NCBI GenBank assembly: GCA_027604665.1
Contig: JADGIZ010000251.1
Span: 1 to 18,050, forward strand
Direction of reading: 5' to 3'
From: Polyrhizophydium stewartii
Lineage: Eukaryota > Chytridiomycota > Chytridiomycetes > Rhizophydiales
Length of the DNA stretch: 18,050 nt
The notes below the pieces were generated by a model. It had not been told where the DNA came from, ran no database searches, and saw nothing but the letters and a program-made list of their open reading frames with translations. Shown one piece after another: positions 1-7,569 of this stretch. A program made the position numbers and the translations under genes. The number at the start of each line of letters is the position of its first letter. Position 1 is the stretch's first letter.

Positions 1-1431
1 CGCGCATCCCCCGCGGCCGCCGCCCTCGCCCGCTGCCCGCACACGCAGGCCTGCATCGACACCTGCCACCGCGGCCACCCGTCCGCCCTTAAGGGCAAGA
101 CCGAGACGGGCGTGTGCGAGTGCCAGATGCACGGGGTCTGCCAGCTGTTCCGCGGCACCATCGCCGACCTGCCCGCCCTCAAGTGCGACGAGTGCCGCCA
201 CACGATCCTGCTCACGATCCACGTCCACGTCGGCCAGGAGGTCGTGCGCTACCTGTGCGACTCGTGCGGCCGTCGCCAGAGCTCCGCCGCAAAGCTGCCC
301 GAGGCCCTTTACCTGGTGCCCTACATCAGCTCCATGACCTGGCCCAAGATGCGCATGCGCCTCGAGCGCGCAAAGGCCATGGCCGAGCTGCTCAAGGAAT
401 ACGTGCTGCCTGGTGCGTGCCCGCCCGCGCCCGCGCCTGCGCACGCGGCGATCGCCTGGATCAGCCCCCCCCCCGGCTGCTGCCTTTCGGCTGAAACAGT
501 GTGTCCCCCGAGCAGAGGGTCACCGCTGGAACCGCACCCACTGGGGATATCGGTGCGAGCTGTGCGCCCGCCTGATCCGCGGCCCGCGCTACCAGTGCAT
601 GGAGTGCCCAAGATGGGACAGCTTCTGCCGCGACTGCTGGCACGACCACGACTCGAACCACGCGCTGTTCATTCACAACCTGCCTGTCGGAAACGTCTCG
701 CCCGGTGAGCCCTCGGTCGCTCCGTCCCTTGGCCACATTCGGACGCAGTCGCCCGCTGACGCAGTGCCCCGATCGCAGACCCGCTCGCCATGCCCTCCAT
801 CTCCAAGATCTCGGAAAACGAGTATGTCTGCGGCGGCAAGGACAGCATCAGCATCCAGTCCGCCGACTCGGTCACGGTCCAGTCCATGTCGCCGACCGAG
901 ATCCTCATGACCTACCAAGCTCTTGTCCTCGGCGTCGGCCACATGTGCGAAACCCCCGAGTGCTGGCCCAGCATCGCCAACGCGCTCGCAAACATCTACG
1001 AAAGCATGGCCGAGTTCATGGCCAAGCGCGACCTGCCGGCGTTCAAGGGCCGCACCTACATCGACTTTGCCATGCGCCACTTTGACGGCCACATCTCGGC
1101 AGACATGCGCGAGGCCTCGTCGCCGCGCACCAACAAGCGCCAGAGTCTCACAGCCCAGCTCCTCAACCGCGTATTTGCGGCGCCCGCCTCGCGCGGCCTC
1201 GAGTCGGCGTGCTTCTATATCAAGCTCGGCAACCGCACCGTCTTTATCCTGCGCACCATGAGCGAGCCCACCGAGTTTTACCGTATCGAGCTCGCCGATG
1301 CCGAGGGCAAGCCCTACGAGACGGCCCGTGTGCGCTCGGCGTTCATGCAGGCCATCGGCAACGAGATCACGCCCTTTGCATCTGCACTCGGCAACCGCAT
1401 CCTCCACTCGGCTCACGCCCTCGAGGAGTAG
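1..1431 (+). CDS. UBR-box-like / ZZ zinc-finger protein, 3' part of a spliced gene (5' end outside window)
   Basis: Exons read 1-412, 516-704 and 779-1431, joined through GT-AG introns 413-515 and 705-778. The joins restore one frame of 417 residues before the TAG stop. Near the left edge the pattern CxxxCHxGH, then CxC and a further C, resembles the second half of a UBR box (the N-degron-binding zinc fold). Two CxxC pairs follow (CDEC, CDSC), as in a zinc ribbon. Exon 2 encodes a clear ZZ finger: CELC, then CMEC, FCRDC and paired histidines. The last ~215 residues have no domain I recognise. UBR plus ZZ in one chain recalls the UBR4/BIG class of very large ubiquitin-ligase factors, so this may be the end of such a protein; that is inference. 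A smaller ZZ adaptor is the alternative. The true start lies upstream. Splice sites are predicted from frame only. Confidence 0.75.
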
Positions 1432-1975
1432 ATTATCTCGCCTCTAAGCCTTCTCCCCCCCCACACTCTCTCTATCAAGCATCCCCTAGAGCACCAGCCT
1501 GCTCGGGGCAATTGCAAAACCTCACATCCAATCATGCCATAACCTTCCCATTTGCCATCCCCTCCTCTCTTGTCGTCAATCGACTTTTGCCACTTTGTTC
1601 TCCTCCTCACTTGAGTCTCTTCTCACCCTCGATGCCCTGCCTGCTTCTGGCCCTGTAACCCGCCGGCAGCGCCAAACGCACCCCTGGATTAAAGTTACAT
1701 TTCTTCGTTATCCAGACGCTAAGCCGCCGCCTTGTCTGGCGTGACATGGCGCACACAACTGCTGCCTGGCTGCACGAGGAGTGAGTTACGGCCAAGCGCC
1801 TGTTGCCGCCATGCCCAGATCTCACTCGGCACGATGCCTCTGGCGGGGTTGAGAGCGCCGAGTGCCACGATCTCGCTCGTCTTCAGGTGCCCGCCAAATC
1901 CAACCCCGACCAGACACCGCTCGCCTTGTCCACGACCCAGCCAGCAGCCCCCGGTCCAGCAGCACGCCTCCTTGC
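1432..1975. other. Intergenic region between the UBR/ZZ gene and ANK copy 1
   Basis: I see no convincing gene in these 544 bases. The first ~200 bases are pyrimidine-rich on the + strand (long C/T tracts around 1446-1480 and 1550-1625), as often seen in fungal 3' flanks or promoters. The stretch presumably holds the 3' end of the upstream transcript and the promoter of the ankyrin gene at 1976. No clear AATAAA, TATA box or tRNA was seen. Confidence 0.5.
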
Positions 1976-3388
1976 ATGGACGCCCAAAAGGTCGTCCCCA
2001 CCGACCCTGACGCCGTCGCGGCCCTCGCGGCCGTACTCGCCCGCATCGACGCCCTCGAGCAGCAGCGCACCGCGCAGCACGCCGTCCGTCTCACCGCCGA
2101 CACCGACCACCTCGCGGATGCCATCTCCGCGCTGAGACTCGAGCCCGCTGCGGCTGCACCTCCCGCTGCACCTGCGCCATACCGCCGCATCAACAGTTTC
2201 CGGCCCTCTGCAACCAACGAGTGGGACCGCATGCCGGCCGAGGTCCAGCGCATGATCCTCGATGCCGCCGGCCCGTTCACACAGTTCGTCAACGGGCTGC
2301 TGCTCAGAGCCGACCTGAACGGACTCTCCGAGCAGCAGCAACTGCAAGTCTGGCAGGAAGCCGCCGACGCCGACTGGCAAGGAGATCTCAGGATGCTTCC
2401 GTCTCTCAATCGTGCAAGCAGCCTTCCCAGCATCCGCACTCGCGCATTCTATTCACGCCTCAATGCTGTTTGTGACCACGAGGACTTAGGTTGTGTTGCC
2501 ATCCGCAATGGATGGACGGACATGCTCGACTTTCGCAACCCAGAGCTACTAGCCGACTGTGCGGCGCTCGAGGGCGATATCCAGCTTCTGCGCGAGTTTT
2601 TCGACGTCCGCAAGATCGTCCGGCCGAGTCAGCCTCTTGTATGCTGTGCGGCGCAAAATGGGCACCTTGACTGCGTTCAGTTCCTGTATGAGCGCATGCC
2701 GGACGAGGAGTGGGATGAGGAAGTCGGAGAAAATGCCGCAAGGATCGGCAACCTCGATCTCGTTGTCTGGCTCCGCAAGCATCACCCAGAGTGCGTCGAT
2801 TCGGCGGCAACTTATGGAGCGGCTCAGGGAAACCACATGCACATTGTGCGCTGGCTCGTCGACAACGTCTGCGACGAGTGCGACGAGGATGTGATATTTG
2901 ATGCACTTGAAAGCAACAACCTGGAGATGGCCGAGTTCCTGTGCATCATGTTCCCCGGCATCCTGGCCAAGGCCAAGCACTCTCCATATCGTGATCCAGT
3001 CGCGTCGGACATCCGTGTGATCGAGTGGCTTGACGCGCGCGGCTTGATCAAGCCAAGGTCTCTCCTCAGGCATCTTGCCGGAGAGGGCAAGATTGACGTG
3101 CTCGATTGGGCTTGCGAGCGATTCCAGGTCGAGCTGCAAGAGGGAGATCTCGAAGACGCCTGGGACCATCCTCACAACGCGGTGCTCAAGCAGGCGTACG
3201 AGCGCGGCGTGCCGTTCACAGACCTGTCGGCCAAGGAAGCGGTGGACTACAGCAACACCGAGATCATGAGCTGGATCATTTCGCGCGACAGCAGCAAGCT
3301 GCCGTTGCTGGTTGACGCGACGATCCAGCATGGCGACGACGCGCTGGTCGAGTGGTGGCGTGTGTGCTACGGCGTTGTGATAACCTAA
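1976..3388 (+). CDS. F-box-like ankyrin-repeat protein, ANK copy 1
   Basis: A single open frame of 470 residues. The ATG at 1976 (MDAQKVV) is the first ATG of the frame; the open frame upstream lacks one. Residues ~15-60 look helical and coiled-coil prone. Residues ~80-113 (NEWDRMPAEVQRMILDAAG, then FTQFVNGLL) resemble an F-box-like helix bundle that recurs in the gene at 7570. From about residue 150 on there are degenerate ankyrin units, such as CCAAQNGHLDCVQFLYERM and NLDLVVWLRKHHPE. The likely role is protein binding, perhaps as a substrate adaptor, but the partner is unknown. Its 3' two thirds is duplicated at 6380-7345. Compared with that copy it stops early: the copy continues ~50 residues past the position of this stop. 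No introns are needed. Confidence 0.8.
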   Translation: MDAQKVVPTDPDAVAALAAVLARIDALEQQRTAQHAVRLTADTDHLADAISALRLEPAAAAPPAAPAPYRRINSFRPSATNEWDRMPAEVQRMILDAAGPFTQFVNGLLLRADLNGLSEQQQLQVWQEAADADWQGDLRMLPSLNRASSLPSIRTRAFYSRLNAVCDHEDLGCVAIRNGWTDMLDFRNPELLADCAALEGDIQLLREFFDVRKIVRPSQPLVCCAAQNGHLDCVQFLYERMPDEEWDEEVGENAARIGNLDLVVWLRKHHPECVDSAATYGAAQGNHMHIVRWLVDNVCDECDEDVIFDALESNNLEMAEFLCIMFPGILAKAKHSPYRDPVASDIRVIEWLDARGLIKPRSLLRHLAGEGKIDVLDWACERFQVELQEGDLEDAWDHPHNAVLKQAYERGVPFTDLSAKEAVDYSNTEIMSWIISRDSSKLPLLVDATIQHGDDALVEWWRVCYGVVIT

Positions 3389-3565
3389 GCGTACATCCAG
3401 AATCGCGAGCAGAACATCACCGCCACTCGCTTCCCCCGTGAGATCGACAGTGCGGATGAAGAAGACGTGTGGTTTTGATATTGTGGTCTTGCCGATTATG
3501 AATGCGCAAGCGGATGATTTCACGCTTGATTGAGCATCGATCTGATGTCGAATGAAACGCATCTC
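2600..3565 (+). repeat. Direct repeat, copy A (ANK copy 1 3' part and flank)
   Basis: This segment is matched in direct orientation by 6380-7345, an offset of 3780 bases at its start and 3774 after a 6-base deletion in the second copy near 6750. The match covers the ankyrin coding region and continues past the stop into the flank, where both copies share 'gagcatc.atctga' and an ATG-AAR-CGC-ATC block. The stretch around 3089-3205 is identical in both copies. The 5' boundary is gradual and set to about 20 bases. Confidence 0.85.
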
Positions 3566-3888
3566 AGCTCTGGCCAACGACAGCTTCACCTCTCTCCTCG
3601 GCGGAGCGACACCGGCCGGACTGCGACTGAACGATTGGCTCGTCGGTCGCGCCGGGCAACTTGGGGACAGAGGGATCCGACCGCTGGCGGCGAGGCTCGC
3701 TGACTTCCTTGGTGCTGCGTACACACTTTACCAGGCTCAGCTCTGGCAATACCACCGTGCGCGGCACGCGGCTGCTCAGGGATGAGAGTAGCCGACAGCC
3801 GACAGCCAATGCTCTTCTCGAGTGAGGCGTAGCCAGTCCACATAGGCACTCGGCGCCGCGTTTGTTTCTTGCTCTTCAATGAACGCAG
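3389..3888. other. Region downstream of ANK copy 1 with degenerate tail and small open frame
   Basis: The first ~150 bases are the decayed equivalent of the ANK copy 2 C-terminal coding sequence. From 3459 to 3530 a different frame reads KKTCGFDIVVLP and ends LD-stop, echoing KKTISWDF and the LD-stop of copy 2. An ATG frame at 3552-3785 (77 codons, starting MKRISALAND) looks protein-like. Its first codons, however, lie in the shared repeat, where copy 2 also has ATG-AAR-CGC-ATC. I cannot assign a function, and I found no good splice that links it to the open frame at 3889. Confidence 0.4.
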
Positions 3889-4257
3889 CTTGCCACCCCA
3901 ATCTTGTTCTTCAACGACGTGCTGGACGGGCTCGCCCCGCTTGCGGTGCCGGGCCTTCCCGCCGTCTCGCATGGGTATTTTGGCATCCTTGCGAACTCGA
4001 GCGAGATGGTTGCGGCGCTCAAGAAGCGAGGACTGGCCGACCAAACCATCCAGGAGTGTATCGACAAGTACGAGAGGGCATGGTCGCATTCTGTCGTGTT
4101 CCTGATCGAGGCTTGCGCTCATGTCGCGCCGCTGCTTCTCCCGCTCGTTCAGCGTCGGTACCCCGGCTGGCGCGACGACGAACGGCTGCGAGAGCTCGTT
4201 GTTGCTGTTGTCGCAGCCTCGCAAAATACGTCTCTGCGGGGCCAGCGCCCAGTTCAC
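3889..4257 (+). pseudogene. Protein-like open frame without a start, possible exon or gene remnant
   Basis: Reading from a CAG at 3886-3888, a frame of ~123 codons gives a natural-looking protein: hydrophobic and charged residues alternate plausibly (ATPILFFNDVLDGLAPLA; KKRGLADQTIQECIDKYERA; HVAPLLLPLVQRRYPGW). The opposite strand here is low-quality and arginine-rich. No ATG occurs near its left end (first in-frame ATG at 4006) and there is a stop in frame at 3880. It would therefore need an upstream exon, and none fits convincingly; the only phase-compatible donor I saw is weak (GTCGGT near 3639). On the right the frame runs into the 3' end of the minus-strand PNRC/EDC1-like gene, with no stop until 4516-4518. 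It may be a remnant of a displaced gene or a real exon. I do not recognise the family. Confidence 0.35.
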
Positions 4258-6048
4258 TTCATTCCCAGGCCAAGCATAACCTTGAGGTCGCGACTCATGT
4301 CGGCGAGATCGTCGGCGGGCACGACCTGGTGGTGCACAGCCGGTCCGAAGGGCTGGATCGGCTGCATGGGCTGCATCGGACGGATATGCTGCACGGGCAG
4401 GGCCACCGAGACCGGCACTGCGACGGGGCCGCGGTGCACAGGCAGCGGCATCATGGCGGGCATGACGCCGGGAACGGGGCCGGGCATCGGCGCGAAGAAC
4501 GGGTTGGGGGGGCCGTAGGCGCCGGCGTGCGGCAGAGGAAGCGGAGGGGCTGGCGCGGGCGGCGCGAAGCCGAACGGGTGGTCCGGGAACGAGGACAGCT
4601 GCGGCATCGACAGGTTCTGGTGCTGGAAGGGCCGCATCAGAGGCGGTCCGTACGGCCCCGGCCCGGCGGCCATCGCCGCGGGGTGGTGCATCGGCGGCGG
4701 CATTGGGGCCGGCACCTGGAACGGGGCGACGCCGCGTGGGGGCAGCGCATCGGGCTCTGGCGCGGCCGCTGCTGCCGAGAGCATGGCCAGGAGGTTCTGT
4801 GACTTGGCGCGCAGCTGGCCGGCATCCTGGTCGCCATCGTCCATCGAGAACATGCCTCGGTCCGGCGGTTTCTGCAGGCGCTCATCGAGCGTGCTCGGCG
4901 TCCAGGAGCTCGACATGAGCTTGGGCGTGGGCGAGCCGTGGCGGTTCGGGCCCGCCGGCGCCGAGACAGGGCCATGCTGCGAGCCGGGGACGGCCGGTCC
5001 GGATGGCACGGACAGTGGGACCGCCGGCGCTCCCGCCGCAAGCGGCGACGACTCGCGGTCCGCCGAGCGCGAGAACATTGCTGGGATGGGCAGCGCCGAG
5101 GCCGCGGGCGAGTTCTGGAAGGTCGCGCCTGCGTAGAGGCTTGTTCGGCCGCCCTCGCCGGTTCCAATCGAAGGCCGGCGCTGCTGGTGGCCCGACTGTG
5201 GTGGCTGGAGAGTCGCCGACGCTGATGCGGATGCGGGCGTCTCGGCGATGGTGACCGTCTTTTGGGCCTTTGGGGTTGCTGCAGACGCCGGCGCAGCCGG
5301 CGACGCCTGGGACTGGGTCTGAGGCTGGGGCTGCTGGGAACGCTTTGCCTTTGACGGCGTTGCAGCAGCCAGGGCGGCGTCGGCGCCATTGGGCTGCTGC
5401 TGGGCCTGCTGGGCTTGCTGGATATGCGAAGTCGACTTGCGGTTGCGAAGCTTGGGATTCGCCTGCGGCTGCTGGGTGCCAGAGGTCGTCGTGGCCGAGC
5501 GCGCCCGAACCTGCTTTGTGAGCTGCGACTGCTGCTGCTGCTGCTGCGACTGTTGGCTCTGGGACTGCTGGGTCTGCGCCTGTGCCTGCTGGCTCTGCGC
5601 AGGGCTCTGGGGCGGCTGCTGGTGCTGGTTCAGAGTCGGGCTGCTTGACGAACGGCTCTTGCGGCCGGCGCTGCCACTGCCTGGGGTGCTGCCCGCGGCG
5701 CTACCGTGGCCGCTGCCATTGGCGGATGTCTGCAGGCTTCCGCTGCTGGCCGTGGGGCTGCCGCTGCCGGCGCCGGTGCCGGGCTTGGCGCCAGAAGCAG
5801 CTGCGGGCGGCTGGGGGGCCGCTGAGCCTGGGGACGGTCGTCAGCAGCGGCAAACAGGCGGGCGGGCGGCCGCAACCCGCGGATGGCCGCCGCACAGGCG
5901 CTGAGCCCGCGCCCCGGGCGGACAGGCACACACCGGTGCCGGCATTGCTGGCACCGCGGCTGCGGCCCTTTGTGCTGGACGAGCGGGCGGGCTTGTTGTG
6001 CTGCTTGCCCTGCGCGGGCTGGACCGGCTGGGCGATGGCGACGTTCAT
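4254..6048 (-). CDS. PNRC/EDC1-motif mRNA-decapping activator-like protein, two exons
   Basis: Exon 1 is 6048-5934 (ATG at 6048-6046, MNVAIAQPVQPAQGKQHNK) and exon 2 is 5827-4254. The intron 5828-5933 has GT-AG ends, and its removal avoids an in-frame stop at 5841-5843. The product is 562 residues, mostly disordered and rich in Gln, Ser, Pro and Ala, with a six-glutamine run near residue 135. The diagnostic element is at residues ~269-286, LYAGATFQNSPAASALP. This matches the LYAGxxFxxSPxxSxLPxP motif of PNRC proteins and yeast Edc1/Edc2, which bind Dcp1 and stimulate Dcp2 decapping in the cytoplasm or P-bodies. Two short helical segments follow: KSQNLLAML (~380-388) and a C-terminal DDLADMSRDLKVMLGLGMK. 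The latter resembles the terminal helices of fungal relatives. Assignment to decapping rests on this motif; the rest carries no family signal. It lies between the two direct repeats and runs against the ankyrin genes. Confidence 0.78.
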
Positions 6049-6292
6049 GGCGGCTGAGGGCCGCGGCGGCGGGCGGCGGGCGGCGGGTGGAGGACCAGGA
6101 ACAACGGCAGAAGGAGCAGCGCACAGTAGGCGGAACTGGTCAGCTGCGGCCGCGGCGCTCTCGCCTGCCGGGGGGGGGGCACCTCGGCGGTCACTTGGGC
6201 ATTGCCGAGCAAGGCGGTGCGGCGCTGTTTCGAGTCTGCGGTGATATCACGCTGACACGTGTTATCGGCGGCGATCCGCCCAGCGACGACAG
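6049..6292. promoter_or_regulatory. Probable promoter region of the PNRC/EDC1-like gene
   Basis: This spacer separates the minus-strand start at 6048 from the ANK copy 2 open frame. It holds a run of about ten G near 6170-6178, a perfect ten-base palindrome GTGATATCAC at 6241-6250, and a CACGTG E-box (6256-6261) inside the palindrome ACACGTGT. The E-box is the type bound by class B bHLH factors. Regulatory use is inferred only from position, about 210 bases upstream of the ATG. Confidence 0.35.
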
Positions 6293-7306
6293 ATGCGATG
6301 GTGGGCGGCGGCGCTTGGTCGGACGAGGCCGCGAATTCCGACCGCGACCACCGGACCACTTCCCGGAAGCTGTTTCCTTATCGCCCGCCCCAATATCGTC
6401 AAGCCAAGCGATGATCATGTATGCTGCGCGGCGCGCAATGGGCACCTTGACTGCGTTCAGTTCCTCCATGAGCGCATGCCGGACCGGAAGTGGAGCCCCA
6501 CGATCGGACAAGATGGCGCAGAGAGCGGCAACCTCGATCTCGTCGTCTGGCTCCGCAAGCATCGCCCAAGGTGCGTCAATTCGGCGGCGACTCATGCGGC
6601 GGCCCAGGAGAACCACATGCACATTGTGCGCTGGCTCGTCGACAACGTCTGCGACGAGTGCGGCGCGGATGTGATATTTGATGCACTCGAAAACAACAAC
6701 CTGGAGATGGCCGAGTTCCTGTGCATCATGTTCCCCGGCATCCTGGAACAGTACTCTCTATACGCCGATTCAGTCGCGACGGACATCCGTGTGATCGAGT
6801 GGCTCGACGCGCGCGGCTTGATCAAGCCGGAATCTCTCCTCAGGCATCTTGCCGGAAAGGGCAAGATTGACGTGCTCGATTGGGCTTGCGAGCGATTCCA
6901 GGTCGAGCTGCAAGAGGGAGATCTCGAAGACGCCTGGGACCATCCTCACAACGCGGTGCTCAAGCAGGCGTACGAGCGTGGCATGCCGTTCACAGACCTG
7001 TCGGCCAAGGAAGCGGTGGACTACAGCAACACCGAGATCATGAGCTGGATCATTTCGCGCGACAGCAGCAAGCAGCCTATGCTGATTGACGCGACGATCC
7101 AGCATGGCGACGACGCCCTGGTCGAGTGGTGGCGTGTGCGCCACGGTGTCATCGTTGGGCAGCAGGATCTCGAAGCGGCGATCCGAGCAGGCGACACCAA
7201 GACGTTTCTAAGCCTTCTGTCCAAGAAGACCATCTCGTGGGACTTTGACGACGCGCTCCAGGCTGTTGCGCACGCCGGAAATGTAGCCTCGAGTTTGCTT
7301 GACTGA
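6293..7306 (+). CDS. ANK copy 2: 5'-truncated duplicate ankyrin protein
   Basis: The open frame has 337 codons from an ATG at 6293. The first ~30 residues (MRWWAAALGRTRPR onward) have no match in the family and come from the sequence upstream of the PNRC/EDC1-like gene. Family sequence starts around 6380-6400 and matches ANK copy 1 from about its residue 213. The F-box-like N terminus is therefore missing. The ankyrin part is intact, without stops or frameshifts, and contains CVQFLHERMPD, NLDLVVWLRKH and HMHIVRWLVDN. It continues past the copy 1 stop into two further helical units ending in LLD. Either it is a functional short form using a captured start, or a recent fragment whose frame has not yet decayed. 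Expression is unproven. The ATG choice is the weakest part. Confidence 0.55.
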   Translation: MRWWAAALGRTRPRIPTATTGPLPGSCFLIARPNIVKPSDDHVCCAARNGHLDCVQFLHERMPDRKWSPTIGQDGAESGNLDLVVWLRKHRPRCVNSAATHAAAQENHMHIVRWLVDNVCDECGADVIFDALENNNLEMAEFLCIMFPGILEQYSLYADSVATDIRVIEWLDARGLIKPESLLRHLAGKGKIDVLDWACERFQVELQEGDLEDAWDHPHNAVLKQAYERGMPFTDLSAKEAVDYSNTEIMSWIISRDSSKQPMLIDATIQHGDDALVEWWRVRHGVIVGQQDLEAAIRAGDTKTFLSLLSKKTISWDFDDALQAVAHAGNVASSLLD

Positions 7307-7345
7307 GCATCAATCTGACGCTTGATGAAGCGCATCTTGGTGTTT
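6380..7345 (+). repeat. Direct repeat, copy B (ANK copy 2 and flank)
   Basis: This is the partner of 2600-3565 in the same orientation. The two are near-identical over the ankyrin 3' coding part and more diverged at both ends. The 5' junction at about 6380 marks where duplicated sequence meets the unrelated promoter-side sequence of the minus-strand gene. Confidence 0.85.
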
Positions 7346-7569
7346 TGTGCTGCAGCGGAGCATCATCTGCGACAAGATCTCATGGTCTGTGATGCGAAAG
7401 CGAGCTTGCCGTGTTTCCGGTGTCATCCGGACGTCTGCGAGCGGGTTGCATCTGGCTGTGGTCGCAACCTCAGGACGGCGGCAGCCAAGGGAACGAAGAT
7501 ACGGCCCGTCGTCAGGAACTGGTTGGCCACCTCTGTTCGCGCTCGACACACTCCCGCCACCTTTCAACC

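Noticed and set aside
3361..3399. A possible 39-bp intron (GTGTGC...TCCAG) that would bypass the ANK copy 1 stop
   Set aside because: It is shorter than any other intron inferred here (74 bp or more), and copy 2 has plain coding sequence at the same place. The resulting frame stops at 3476-3478 without matching the copy 2 tail.
2549..3724. Minus-strand open frame of 391 codons opposite ANK copy 1
   Set aside because: A shadow of the ankyrin frame. The same antisense frame appears opposite copy 2, as expected from duplicated sequence.
5389..6674. Plus-strand Cys/Leu- and Gly/Arg-rich open frames across the PNRC/EDC1-like gene
   Set aside because: They are the complement of Gln/Ser/Ala codon runs in the minus-strand gene and contain no family signal.
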